From NCBI RefSeq assembly GCF_943734655.1, contig NC_071355.1:240863183-240927182 (forward strand): a DNA stretch of 64,000 bases, in the 5' to 3' direction. The translations under genes were made by a program, and so were the position numbers. The notes below the pieces were generated by a model, which saw only the letters and a list, made by a program, of their open reading frames with translations, made no database searches and was not told the DNA's origin. Source of the stretch: Sabethes cyaneus (taxonomy: Eukaryota; Arthropoda; Insecta; Diptera; Culicidae). Position 1 is the first letter of the stretch, and every line of letters starts with the position of its first letter. Below, in pieces: positions 12,201-27,200 of this stretch.

Positions 12201-15200
12201 GCGGCAACACTGACAGACGCAGCTGCATTGTTGCTAGATTATTTGTTTCAGATGGCGACTCTCTAGCAAAAGGCATTGGTTACAAATTACAAAAAGCTAT
12301 TTGGGCAGCTCTTGAACATTAGTAATGGTAACCGTTTCTTGGAAGGCATATTCGTGTTTGAGTTCAACTCTGTTTTATTTTATCAATTCAGTAGGGTAGA
12401 CGCACCATTAGTGGTGGTAGTACCAGTAGTGGTGGAAACTTGAATTATTCCATTATTTTTGCAGATATTGGTACAAGTTTTATAAGAATCGAACTACCAG
12501 CAACAGCATTATTTGATAAGTATCAAACTTGTATCAAAATCTGCAATAATAATGGAATAATTCAAGTTTCCACCACTACTGGTACTACCACCACTAATGG
12601 TGCGTTTTCCCTATTAATTTAAATCGTAACTGAAATCTCCGGTAGTTTGAAACAGTTTCGAAGCTGTAGGCCTCTGAGACATTTAAATTAAGCAAATGAA
12701 GCTGCTATATAAGCTAAACGTAGTAAACAAAACTAAACAACTGATAAAAGTTTATCATTAACGAAACGTAATTAATCGGCATTGAGGTTAAATTATTTGA
12801 TCTGTTCTGAAATCTGTTGAACAATTACAATTACAATTTACCGAAATTGCTTGCATTGATACAAGCTCCTTATTTAAGGATTGCTAGTTCAACATTCGAT
12901 GTTATTTACCTCTGTAAAGCAAACAACAAAAAGCAAAGCATCAATGCAAAATTCCGTTTTTGAAACTTTATTTTCTGTTTTTATGCAACACACTTCGCAG
13001 TCAGCTGTTAGAATACAGGACAATATTGCGGGGCTAGTGCTACGAACCTATCGACTCTAACAGCCTCTCCCAGCCGACATACAACAACTGTCATGTTATA
13101 TCAGCGTCGTACCTCGGGGCCTCGTGGGTTGACCGCTGCACTTTAATGAATTTCCCGGGAAGGATGTTTCTTCATCTCGATAAGTGATTCCGCAATTCAC
13201 GCATTCGAGCCTTGCGCGCATAAGATAAATTTGAGCACTAAACCTTTCCGGTGAATTCTTAAATTGCCATCTAAAACTACTAAAGGTATTCCAATATGTA
13301 TCAATACATGGTTTTAACTCACTTTCCTTCGCAAAACAAATTAAAATAAAATAAAGCTGGCGAATTTCCAAATTTGGCATCCAACATAAATTTAACCCTT
13401 AAATGCGCAATGTTGTTTTAAAGCAACATAGTGAAAAACATCCCCAAAGTAAATTACGTATACCGCCTTTAAATAAGTAAGTTTTCTTTTTAAATGAATT
13501 TTTTCAGCGTGCGCATTTAAGGGTTAAAGAGAAGTAAATATAAAAGTGCACATGTGTGCAGATCGTGTGGCTCTAAACTGCAATTGTAATATTTTTTTAA
13601 AAGCCGGTTCTACAATTGATGAAGGGACGGTAAGGGAACGTAATGAAGGATTTTTTTGGGAATGGAAGAGAAAGAGTGAAAAGGAAGGGGGGGGGGGGGG
13701 GGTAATAGGTAGCTACGAGTAACAACGACAACTTGTCAAGCGTAACTACCTATTACCTCCCCCCTTCCCTTCCACTCTTTCTCCTCCATTTCCAAAAAAA
13801 TCCTTCATTACTTTCCCTTACCGTTCCTTCATCAATTGTAGAACCGTCTTTTAAAAAATATTACAATTGCAGTTTAGAGCCACACGATCTGCACACATGT
13901 GCACTTTTATATTTACTTCTCTTTAACCCTTAAATGCGCACGCTGAAAAAATTCATTTAAAAAGAAAACTTACTGCCACATATAAACACAACCCGCCCAA
14001 AAGTACACATAAAAATTATAAGCATATGAATAGTATGAGCAAATTTTTCGCGGAAACATAAATGATAACTGAATCGTATGGTGCTTTGAAATTCACGAAA
14101 ATATGAAGCATAGGGACGGTGACATTTCTGGAAGATTTGCAGGAGAATGAAAATTGTATCCGTAGTTGCGTAGTATTTTAGAGTATTCTACAATTTTTGT
14201 GAAGACACTATATTGTTTTGGGCGCATTTAAAACAACAAAAATTTGTGCTACCCTATTAGGCGGATTGACGGTCACCCTAATAATGTAAGAAAACGTGCT
14301 ATATTTTATCAGTAAACTATTTCAAAGAAACACCCGTTGCAAAATTACACATTTTTACCCTATAGTAAATTATCGCGTATTTGAGGTTTGGTTCCACTGA
14401 TTCATATCAGTAAAGTTTTCTTGAATAAATTTCATCAATTATTTTTAAATATCTTTTGACTGGTAAAACCAATTCTTATGAAATATTGCATATATATATA
14501 TATATTCACAGTGTCAAAACCTTTCGTTTAATACTACAATAATTGAAACTAGTTGAATTATCTTGGTTAAAATCAATATAAATTATTGTTAATTTTGACG
14601 GGTTGTACACGATTGCTCATAACTTTCAAGTTAAACGTCGAATCAACAAACTAATCAATAGTAATCTATCCTGCAATAATATCTTTCAAATGAGACTGAT
14701 AGCGCATAAATCGGTTTGACCATCTCTGAGAAACAGGCGTTCATTTGTACCTAGTCAAAACAAGTTTTTAAGGCTAACTTTTAAACTGCTTGTTTGTTTT
14801 CAATAAAACTTGGATAAAAGTTTAGTTATAGCAAGAGCTTTCATCATAGTACTAAGATAATTGAAATCGGTTATGTAGTTCCGGAGAAAATCGTGTCACG
14901 TAATTTTCATATTTTTGCTTATAACTTTTAAACGAAAAGTCGGACTACGAAACAACTCAATAGTGATATACTATACATACATGCATACATACATACATAC
15001 ATACCCTACATACATCCGGCCATACATACACACACACACACGCACACACACACACACGCGCACACACACCCGATCGATTGGTATATGTGACTCGGCCCTC
15101 CGGACCTCGGATCAACTTCGAGTTTTTCGACCCATTCCTAAACCTCTGTTAGTATAGTTAGTATAACAAAGGTAAAAGCTAAGACAACTAATTGAGTTTG

Positions 15201-18200
15201 ATAAATTTCCCATAGAATGGAATTATATTAGTTTACTTGCAAAAAAAATCTACGCCCTTGCGAGCGGTCTTCCGGCAGTTAACCCATTTCCTCCCAGCGT
15301 TGCGAAAACGCAACGCACTTTCATTCGTTTCTAGAGAAGGCCCGGTTGAAGATATCAACTTGGACCCTGAGAAACAAAGAAAGATTGGAAGATAATCTAA
15401 TCGACCTGTTTTTGCTCAAAGGTCAGATGTTACATGTAACATAATTACAGCTGTGACAAAACAACAGGTTTTGCTATTTTTCAGACAGTTAAGGAAAAAT
15501 GCTCATAAAACTCGATTTTACCTCTATTAACGCCTGACCTATCAATCAGTGTTAGTAGGAATCGGTTGCTTGCCAAAAAACACTATGTTTCATAATTTTG
15601 ATTACTTTTGTAATTTTAGGAGAGGTTCTAAGCTTTGCGTTGCGAAAACGCAACGCTAGGAAGAAACGATATTCAAAATTTGCACCGGGAACGTTTGTTT
15701 TCGTTCGTTCGCTGCAGATGTTTCATTTGAAGACGTTGATTTTTAGTAAACAAATGAATGTAAATCTTATCTTTCGCTTGTTCAAAATATCCCGGAAACA
15801 TTATAAAAATCCCAAGTTTGATTTAACGGTAAAAAAGTATGAAGTATTTATATGCATAATAATGAAGGTATGCAAAAACGGTATACCCTTAATGCCCAGC
15901 GTTGCGTTTTCGCAACGTAGCGTTGCGGGACACAGGGTCAAAATTAAAAATACATGTCAGCGGCTTTTTCTTAGTTGACCTAAAAGAGAATTTTCCTGAA
16001 AGTTTCAACTTTCTATCCCTGCTGGGAAAAGTGTGGGGCTTAATGGGTTAACCGACACATTCGCCATGGCGGACGAAAACACGTGTAGCCATGTTTTTGA
16101 GTTCTTTATTCGTTTTATTTATCAATTCCTCTTCAGTTTTCGCGCCAAAATTGCTGGAGTAAATCTTACACTTCAGGTTTGCCCAGAAATTCTCGATGGG
16201 ACGCAACTGGAGGATGTTGAGCGGGTCCGCACACTTGGGCACCAGCCACTCCATCTCCTCCAACGATCGCTTCGAGTAGTAGGCCGACGCCGGATCCAGC
16301 CAGAACACCGCGTGTTTGCCCTTATGATATTTCTAGATGAACGACACAACTTCTGGCAGGTACTTCGACCTATAAATTTCCCCGTTCACGACCAGGCCAG
16401 AGCGAAAGAAGAACGGCTTTGAAATCCCCTTCTCGCTAAATTTGTCAGCAGCACCTTCTTGGGGAACTTGGTGTGTGAAATGAACTTCACCTCGGAGCTT
16501 ACTTCTTTCATGGAAAAAGTAAAACCCTACCGGTCGTTGCCATCCAGGGTGAGACAGGTCTTGTCGTCCACCACCACCGCGATTCGTCGGGAAAATCGTC
16601 TTGACCATCTTATTCAAAAGCTGCCGCTGCGTCGTTGGCTGTAGCTCCGAGACCAGTGAACGGGACTGCCTTTTCCTGACATGTATGTCCATGTTCGCCA
16701 GGTACTTTTTCACTGTTCCTCGGTCTTCCTTTTCAGCATTCTTTGGAGCCTCTAGTCGCTCAGGGTCGTCGGCCGTCCAGAACCGGGCTTTCTTGCGGTG
16801 CTCTGATTTTTGTCCAATAGTGCCAAAACTTCGCTTTCCTTCAACTAAATTCCTCTTCGGCTGGTCTGCGAAAACTAAACAATGTTTACATTTTTCCGCT
16901 CAACCAGCAAACAACCGTTGTGGCTTCCATAGTAACCGCAGTAACAGCTCCTGCATTGAATGTCAAAACTGAACTGTGCCCTTCAGAAAATTGTATCCAT
17001 CAGCCGCCATTATCGCTCGTGGAAAGCTGGATAGATTGCCAATTGCACGTCTTCTAGTTGCACCGTCTTCTAACTGCACGTCCGCTAGTCGCACGGTAGT
17101 GGTATCTGACAAATTACAGTTATCTGACAAATTACACATTAACACTAGATATTTACAGTGTGACACATATATATTCGAATAAAAATCATTTTATGCTTGC
17201 AGCGGAATATACAATTAATACAATCAAACTAATACCATGTGTGTGTCATCCAGTGCTGCAATTTTTCGACTGAAAATTTAAACCCCGAAAATTTTTTAAT
17301 CTCAATGTAAAGGATTACGTTTGACAGAAAGCTTTTTCGCACTCATTTATATTTTTTCCCTCTCGACTGCTTGCATCTGTTTCACTTACACACAAAGCCG
17401 TATGAACATAGCTGTCATTCCTATATATTGAGCAGTGATTGACATACAATATCAATAACATTAAGATCCTTTTGATATTGAAATAGCAATATCATTGAGA
17501 TGCTGTCAATATCATGAATGCTTAATATTAAATGCTGAAAAATGATTGTATGATTCAATAATTGAGTTAGATAATATCAATGAAAATGATAATATTTGAC
17601 TTTTTAATTTCAGGCATTCAATAGCATCAGCGTCCTAGTGATATTGATATTGACAATCCCATTCAATACGTGATAGAACCTAGTGAATGAACTCGTCACT
17701 ACCAAAATAATTTTGATGGATTGAACTGAAATAAACCTTCACTCGGGTTCAACGCGCTGTTTTCTTTTTCGATTAGTGTGCTATGATGCCGATTTTGACT
17801 AATAGTTGCATTCATTTTCATCGGAATTTTGATATTGAAATTGAAAATTCGCAGCCCTAAGTCTTACTTGATGTAGTTTCATTTTCGTATTGTGTCTCGT
17901 TCACTGTGCACGTATCAGAGTTTGAGTTACGGTCGTTGATAATAAATAAATTCCGGAACGGTGCTACATGCCGCACTATTTTTCGTGACCTCAAACAGCA
18001 CGGTATAAAAAGAGGATTTGTATACTATACAGTAAAAAGCTTTGTCGAGGTGTTGAAAACCGTAAAAAAACGGAAGAAAACGAAGCAACAAAACAAAAAC
18101 GGCAAGAAAGATGCAAACTGCTGCTCCGTCGGGGCGGTGATTCCGAAGTGATCTTTTCTGATGAGAAGTTATTTGTTCTTCAAAACCCGCATTATGCCCA

Positions 18201-21200
18201 AAATGATCGGTTGTGGTCGGTTTCGATCATGGATGTTCCAAAGCACAAATGGACCAAAATTCACCAGCGGTCATGGTATGGGGAGGCATTTCAAATAAAG
18301 GGAAATTTCCTCTTGTATTTACTGAAAAGGGTGTGAAAGCTAATGCAAAATACTATCAAGAATATTACTGCTTTCAACAGGATGAAGCTCCAGCCCACAC
18401 TCCAGATCTTGTGCAGACGTGGTGCAAAGCCAATCTGACTGATTTCATATCGAAAAAGGAATAGCCTCCGAGTTCTCCTGATTAGGACCCACTGAATTTC
18501 TGTATACGGGAGTACATGCAGTAGAAGCTCAAGGATTATAAATATCATAGTTCGGGTGAATTTAAGATAGTTACCAACAAGATATGGGATGACACTCCAA
18601 TGGAAGTAGTGCGTGCCGCATGTACCGACTTCAAAAAGCGTTTCAAGCGTGTTATCCAGGCAAAAGGCGAATCAATAGAGTAATGATTGTTCGTCGCGTT
18701 CAGTATCTATGGATCAACGACTTCTAAAACTAAAATTCGAAATAAAGCCTACACTCTAAAAAATCGACACGTCGCAACCACGTGCAAATTCATGTAAACT
18801 TCTGTACAGCAACATACATGAACTTTATATACTAGTTAATAGGAAAGTTGATAAAATTTACCGGGATCGCATGTAAACTGGTTAGTATGAGTGCGAGTTA
18901 CCAATAATTCACGTGAATGTTACATGAAAAGTGTGATGGATGAGAATTACCTATGTTTTCACGTAAACTTGACGTGCTGATTTTTTTGAGTGTATATTTA
19001 TAAAAATATATGACTTTATTTTTGTTCTAATACATATGTGTCACACTGTATACCGGTACCAGTCAGAATGACTAAATAGCTGGTATATAATAGCTATAGC
19101 TAGTGTTAATAAATTACACTTGGATTCTTAGGTGGTTGCTATAAACAACAATGCAACGTTGTCGAATAGAAACTTTCGCTCTGCATTACTTAAATACATT
19201 AAAAACAAATTTATACAAATTTTGTTAAACTTTAGCGAATTAAACATGTAATCATTAAGCTTTTGGTTTTTTGTAAAGATTTGTGTCTTTTTCCCAAAAT
19301 CTAGCGCACATGTGTATGCATGTGAGGAGTTCTTTACGGTGATAACGCAGCACGTTTTACAATAATGTTGATATTGCGACCATCGTGTAATTGAAAAATA
19401 AAATTCGCTGGTTGCATCACCTTATTCGTGCAATTAGCGAACGAGTGCTGTACTAGATTTTATCAGTTTTGGCAATTTGTAGTTTACCCATTTTTGTTTG
19501 GCGATACCCAGGCACTTGGTGACTGCTAGTATTTTACACGAAAAATAAAGAAAATATCACACCGAATATATGAATAAATGTTTTCTTGCGCAGATATCTG
19601 TTGTCTGTGATATAATCATTGAAATAAAGGGATATATTTCATTTCCCCTATTAAAAAACTGACGGCAACCACCTTCGAAGCAGCTCTCGCCTATCCTTAA
19701 CAGAATACATTAAAGTTACAACGAATGCCCAGTCCTTTCTACCATCACCTTTTACTATCTGAGCGCTCTGAGCTAATGGAAGTCAAACCAGCGATTTGTT
19801 CACACGCCATCAACTTCAACCTTTTGCGGCTTTGTCCGTTTGTCCGTTTGTCCATGCCGTGTCCGGTCAATTCGGCTCTGCAGTGGGTGGATCTCATGTT
19901 AAAAAAAAAGAAAAAGAAAACCTTTAGCGGCATGCGAACTATCCGAACGTCTCTAAAAAGGGGGTCATCGAATTCAACCTCGCGGTCGGTCGTCCTTGAA
20001 AACTGAATATCCCACTGGGTGGTGGCCCCCGGGCGGTGGTTTTCTGAGAACTATATTTTCGGAGTTTTCCTTCCAGACCAGAGGCAGATGGTGACGTGAG
20101 CAACTGTAGTGTGATACTGGTAGGTGATGAGTAACGTAAATTTATCATTAATCATATAACCTGCAAAGGTCGCCGGAGGCGAGACAAATCGAACAAAACT
20201 CGAAAGTACTTGTTTGGTGCTGGGAAGAGAGTTCATTTACATTTGCTCCCGTTACTTTCGCTGACGCAGAACTTTTCTTTTTATAGACTACCTACTGCAT
20301 GATTAGTCTAAAATCACAAATTATTGAAAACAGTCGGAAATAATTGTGGAGACAGAAGCTTTAAATAGTAGCGGGTTAACTTCGACTACCAATAACTTCT
20401 AGGGAAAAGATAATTCTCTACCAACTATACCAAAGAGTTCTAAGCAATCTTACTTTGCTCGACATTTTCCTCTTCGGAACTACATTTGCTATTCTCTTTT
20501 TGTTTTGCAAATAAAAAAACACAAACAAAATAAGATTAGGGCCCCAAGAATTTCCCAAAGACGGTTCGATTGTTCTCGTAGATAATTAAAAATTGATATT
20601 TATTCCTTTTTTCCGTTTTGAATTCTTCCCCAGCATTACGGTATACCACGCACCCCCATTAGTAAACAATTTTGAATGAAAAGATCCACTTGGCATGAAC
20701 CCATTTGACATAACCGCCTTTTGGCTTTACATAGTGGTTATGTGGCATTGATAATTTAGCCAGATTTTGTTGTTTAGTGATTGGTTACAAGAGGCAGTTA
20801 TTTATAATGTGGCAACGAATTATCTTTTCTCAGTGCATTTCCATCTTTACATTTCAAATTTATATTTATCTAATTCACGAACCAAAATTTGTACACTGAA
20901 AACAGTGACTTTTTCCACCGATTCGGCTAATTTCAAAACCTCCTCCCTGAACGGTAGCAAAGTTGAAATAGTTGCAATCACTGTACTACAACATATCATA
21001 CGACTCTGCTTGCTGACTCTCCCTCTCCACCAACAGAGCCCTGTTGCTAAACAGGAAACCGTTGTTATAAACAAAATCTAGAAGAATTAAGACTGTAGGT
21101 ATGAAAGTACTGACCGCCCACACCAACTTTTCATAGGGGAAAATAGAGCCACTTCATCCGCATGTGCCGTCAAAGTGTTTTGTTAAATTATTCTTCACAA

Positions 21201-24200
21201 ATAAAAATCACTTTAACTGTTGAAAAGAAATTCTAGCCAGTTCTGACCTACCAAACTCGTGAAGAAGTTAAACCCTAATTTTAATTTTTCGTGGAAGCAC
21301 AATCCTACCTACGAATCCACTACGATTTTTCATACAAAACTAAAACGAAAAAGAAACGCGCACACCAGCTCGAACCAGGAGCAACGCTACCACCACAGTT
21401 GCAGACAATTTCCCGGCAGTAGGTACGGCACGGTAACAGCGAGCAATCGAGTGGTTGGTTCTTCGGCTAGACACGACGGCCATCGTGTGGTTGAGTTGAG
21501 GATTCGGATTTTTTTTGCTTCCGCTGGCGCTAGCTGGTCAATTAATATTGCGCCAGCAGTAGTCGACTCGACAGTTAACAGTTGACCAGTGAAGCGCAAA
21601 CCTTTCGGGAGCAGTACAAAACAGAAACAATGTGAATTGATTGCGTCTTGCGCTATGAAAGCAGCAGCAGCAATGTTTGCACACACCGTCAGGCAGGAAC
21701 TAGGCCACCCCGTTTTGTGATATCAATGAAAATTTAATTTGCAAACAGGGAACAAATTACCAAGTGTTTACTCAAAAAAATAGCAAAAGTTAAAATGTTT
21801 GTAAAAATACTTCCCTACTACCAACTGTGTACAAGTGGCTGTGTTGGATTGCTGCGATCGACTTCATGTGAAAATGTGCACCAGGAAAAACGGTTCGAAA
21901 ATAACAATCAACTGGAAAAAGATGGCTTCAAAGTGCTAGTTGACTCGAATGGTGCCACTAATCACGACAGGACACATAGTAACGAGGCATTTCAAAAGGA
22001 TATAAACAGAGATTCTTTTCCGGAGTTTGTCCGTATCTGCTGTTGGTGTTTTATGAAGCAGCGAGACACTTCACCGTCGTCACCATCGGTTACCAACGGC
22101 AGTGCCGTTCGCCGTACCCGGCGCTCGAACGACTGCTACGATGGTGAGGACGATAGTGTGACTAATGTGGTGCCCCTCGATGGCGGCACAATCTATACGC
22201 CGACGAAAAATTTTATTGGCCGCGATGGCGACGTGGGTGACGACGATACCGTCGATAGCTGCTGCCACAACATGACGCTGGCGGTGCCAAACGAAGACGA
22301 AGACGGCTGTGACCATCAATTGAGCCAGCAACCGAGCGAAAGGGAAAACAGTTCTCAGGGACAAAGTCCGAGGTCATCCGCCGAAGGCGACGATGAAAGG
22401 TGGACGCAGTGTTCGACCGCCTCCACCACGGTTCTGGATTGTGAGCTAGCCGATGGAGTGGAAGAGAAGTAATTATTTTTTTAACCCTGGTTTAATGTAG
22501 GTGGTTTATACGATTTGCTGCTTTCAAAATCCTTCCGTTTTAAAATACTACCCTGCTTTTGAACTAACACAAAGCAAAAAGTATAAGATTTTTCATAGTA
22601 AAATCATATCGACCTTTTCTGACTCGGCTAAAAATTTAAATACTTATTCACTATGATTAAGCATAAACATTTCATACTGGTCGAAATGCCATTTAGATTG
22701 ACATCATTTTTAAAATTAGCGTTATTAAAATTGAAAAAACGCAGTTTCAAGAATATTTACCTCGAGAACAGTTTGTCGAATCGAACTGCTTTTTGGACCT
22801 AGGAGAAGCTCATAGTTTTGCCATTTAAACAAATTAAAATTCCTATTCTTCATACTAAAAGCTTTGCCAACCTTTGACAAACCACTACCTCGAGCAAATA
22901 TAAATCACGAACACGAACTGCGTAGTTTCACTAAGAGGCTCCCCCCAGATATTCCCTGGTGATTGATGCTGATATTGTATTTTGATCATTTTTACCTGAT
23001 TGCGATTGCGATGTGTGAATACGACGAAAAGTTGACGAAAATATGATGAAAGACGACTAAAATATGACGGAAATAACATGAAAAGATGACGGCCAGACGC
23101 CAAAACAACGACAAAACACGATAAAAAAGAGAGAAAAACGTTTAAAAAGTGTAAAAAAGTGACTAAATTTTATTTAATAAGCAAAACCGACGACAAAAAG
23201 ATAACGATTATACGACATCAAGACAGCCAAAGAACGGTGAAAAGGCAGTAAAAAGACAACATTTTCATCGTTGTTCAAAAAGGACGATGGAAAAATGATC
23301 AAACAGTTACGAAAGGACAACAAAAAACAGCGAAATGACGACAAAAAACAATAAAAAAGATGAATAGAAGACGTCAAAATGATAACGAAAAGATACCAAA
23401 AGCAAAAAACGTGGAAAAAAGCGAGGCGAAAATGCCCAAAACAAAGGTAAAAACCGACAACTCGATGGCGAAAATAAAAATATGAAAAAAAGGCTCATGA
23501 GGAAACGACAAAAATAACGACGTATGCGTAAAAAAGACAACAAAGAGATGACAGAAGACTGCCAAAAAATCAATTCGTGTAAAATAACTCTAGTATATTA
23601 GAAAACAGTCCACATCAAAATTGATTTACACCTTTTCAGCAAAACTAACAAACACTTCATACTAACACTCCTTTAAAAGAAGCATAAATGTCGATTAAAC
23701 CTTCATTTAAACTAAAATTTGATTGAATTTTGCTTCTCTCCTGATTCTGAAACGAAATTATAACCTTTTCTTTGGTGATAAAACACAGATGGTAAAACTC
23801 TCGGGCAGGGCCGACGCTTCCCTTAAGCAAAACAAGCAGTTACTTGGAGCGCCACTTTGAGGGGGCGCCATTTCGGTTGCTTGAAAAAGATTGGTATATT
23901 AAATAACTAAGTTATCAATAAAATAACGGTTGTCAATAAGTAACGATTAACATAATTTTAGATTTTTTGGTACAGGTTTCTCTTCCTCTAGCAACATAAA
24001 GCGGGACTCGCTTACTTACTTACTTAGTTGGCTTGTCGTCCTAAAATAATGCCTGATAAACAAAATTTCTCCAATTTACTCAGGTGTGGGTTACTGCTCT
24101 CCAATTCCTTAGGCACCGCATACTTCTTGCCAAATCTCACTTCACCTGGTCTTACCATCTTGATCGCTGCGCTCCTAGTCGTCGAGTTCCTACCGAATAT

Positions 24201-27200
24201 GAAGCGAACACCATCTTTACGGGGTAGTTATCCGGCATTCTAGCAACATGCCCTGCCCATCGTATCCATCCAGCTTTAGTCACCTTTTGAACGGGTTCAC
24301 CATAGAGCTGTGCTAGTTCATGGTTCATCCTCCACCTCCATATTTCGTTCTCCTGTATACGCCGGCGAAGATCGTTCTTAGCACTCGTTTCTCGAAAACT
24401 CCGAGTACTCGCAGATCCTCCTGAAACATTAGCCACGTTTCACGCCCGTAGAGAGCGACCGGTCTAATAAGCGTCAGGTATCAGGATGCTTTTTGTACGG
24501 GGGCTTAGCCTTCAGTGGGCACGACTTCCGCTGATAATACGCCGTCGAATCTAGCGGCTGGTGTCATTGTCTGCCGTTACCAGCAAGCCAAAGGCACAAA
24601 TCTTCCACATGATTGTGAGGAACGTGCTGCTCGAGCCAAAGATGCTGATACCAGTAAGCCAAGGTAAACAAATTCATCGACTACTTCTGACTCATTATCG
24701 TCGATCGTTACATTACCGCGAAAGCAACGTCGGTCGGCCTGGATTCTACGGGCCAACATTTACTTTGGTTTAAACGTATTTGTTTTTAACCCAATCTTTT
24801 CTGCTTCGTGCTTTTGTCTGGTGTATTGTTCAGCCACCACCACGAATGTTCTACCGATACTATTCATGTCATCGGCAAAGCAGATGAATTGACTGAATTT
24901 GTTGAAGATCGTGCCCCACGTGTTGATATCCGCTTGATTAATAACATCTTGATAGCGCTATGTTGAAAAGTAGCTGTGAGAGACCATCATCTGGGTGAAG
25001 CCCTCTGTGTGATTCGAATGCACTCGACAATCTACCCAAGATCAGAACACTGCACTATGTACCGTCCATCGTAGATTAATTCAGTTTGATGAACTTTCTG
25101 CGGAAGCTACACTCGCCGATGCCTTTCCATAGCTCTTTTCGGTCGATGGTATCATATGCGGCTATGAAGTCAGCGAGCTGCGTGTGAACTCTGTATTCGC
25201 GGCCCTTTTGGAGGAAGTGCCAAGGTCGCTCGTCCCGTATCAAGAAGTTCTCTCTACTGTACTCGTTCCTGGGCTATTCATCGTCAATTGATTGACTGTC
25301 TCGACTCATCCGTATAAATCTTACTTACCTTTTACGACTAAATTTTGGGGGCACCATTTCAAGGGGTTCGTGTCTCCTCTCTTCCGCTTTTTACGGCGAT
25401 ACTAATGCATTTTGACCCATCAGCTTTGCATGAATCGGTATAGAACCATACAAATGTAAAAATCCTGCAGCATAAAACCCTGTAAATGCAAGGTACTCCA
25501 CAACATGCATAACAGATGGTGAGCAAGCAAAATGTGTAGGACGATGGTTTTTAAAGAATTTTCTTCTATGTGTCATGTCAGTTCGTCATTGACATAGGTA
25601 TAGTGGTGTATAGGATTGAAAATGTTAATGAGTTGATTTTCCCCAATAAATTTATACAAATTTCAAATGAATTTTGAGCATATGGGACTGACTATCGAAA
25701 AAGACAAGCCCTGAAAACGATCAAATTTCCCACCCTCAAGCATGCTTTTGGCGCTGCTTTTGCACTACTTATTTATCTCATCTCGTTTTCTTAACCCTCT
25801 AACGGGCAACATCGTAAAAACGTTGTGATCAAGATAATGACTATTTTTTACGAAAATACATACAAAAGAAGCTCAAGTTTTGATTTGTATACAAGAACAA
25901 TACTCTGAAGATTTGGGGTCAGTCACGGTGCAATAGTTAGCATTTACACCTCTCATGCCGAAGACCCGGGTTCAAATCCCAACTCCGCAGAAGTCACGAA
26001 TTGCCCAAATTGTTAAAGTGAATCTAAACAAACAAACAAAATAATCTGCAGAAGTGCCAGCGAAATCAATCTTTTTGTTCTATAGATATCCTTTTTTCTA
26101 AATGTGAAAAAGAAAAAAAATTGCGCAATAATGATTTTCGTAAATATTCAGAATTCGTGTTTTTGAAAGATGACTTTTGAGCGCATGGTCAGAACATTGT
26201 GGTAAAAATATCAAGAAATTTTTACACCCATTTTTCATATTCTTATATGTATTTCTATATTTTATTCATGTATTATATTTGTTCATGTATTATATTTTAT
26301 TCATGTAGACGAGACTTGTCCGATGGATTAATAAACAATAACAATAACAATAACAATAACAATATGAACATTTTTCATATGAACATTTGACATATAAACA
26401 CATTTTTTCATATTGTCAATTCAAAATTAACTTCGTATTTGGCTCCTGGCCTTGGCCGTCTACAGATCTACAGGTCTTTTGTGTTTACATACATGTTTAA
26501 ATCACTGAAATATTATAAAATTAAAAAGAAGGTGTTGATATAGTAAATTATATGACACTTACAAATATTTACACACCCTAGGAAAGAAAATATAACTAGT
26601 GTACGCAGTACGTTCTTGTGAATTTTACTCTTAAATAAGGATTTTGAGGACTAAGGAACCGATATTTAAGAATATAATCAACATAATTATAAATGTTCCT
26701 GATGTATAAAAAATAATTATTGTTGCAGTAGAAAGGCTAGGTCACACCACTAAGTGGATTAATTTGGGTTTTTTTAAAAGACTATTGCTAATTTTTGAGT
26801 GTGTTTCTTCACTACAAGAATTACTGCGCCTCGTTTTCATCCAAGACTTCGGCTTCGAACTATTCTTACAGTATATCGATAGGGGAACTGTGGGTAAAAT
26901 GAACAGGGGGGGTAAAATGAACAGGCAGCCAAATTCCCAGTAAACCGATTAAAATCTGTTCCAGATCAATAGGTATCTTCTCCTAGAAGTATTTCAAGCT
27001 GTTTGAGACAATATGTGGTGATCATAAGCTTTCCAATGTGAAAAAAATGGAAAAAGTGAAAAATATTTGCAGAAATCTGACGCCGATGGTAATTTCCACT
27101 ATTAGTAAATAAGCTATTTTGGCGAAACAAATTAAATTTCGACTATTGGTATCATTCGGTGTTGTTTGCTTATCACTATCCTGCGGATCTGTCGAAAATT

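Noticed and set aside
14958..15070. CRISPR-like array
   Set aside because: Spacers are themselves simple CATA and CA repeats; it is a microsatellite in a eukaryotic genome.
17253..17860. Another MITE inside the maT-like element
   Set aside because: Ends CAGTGCTGC and GCAGCCCTA resemble each other, but no target duplication could be matched.
21259..21585. 108-codon frame upstream of the 225-codon ORF
   Set aside because: No start context or bias; more likely leader sequence of the candidate nested gene.
25922..26041. tRNA gene
   Set aside because: Boxes A and B are present, but the acceptor and anticodon stems do not pair and an A-rich tail follows; SINE preferred.
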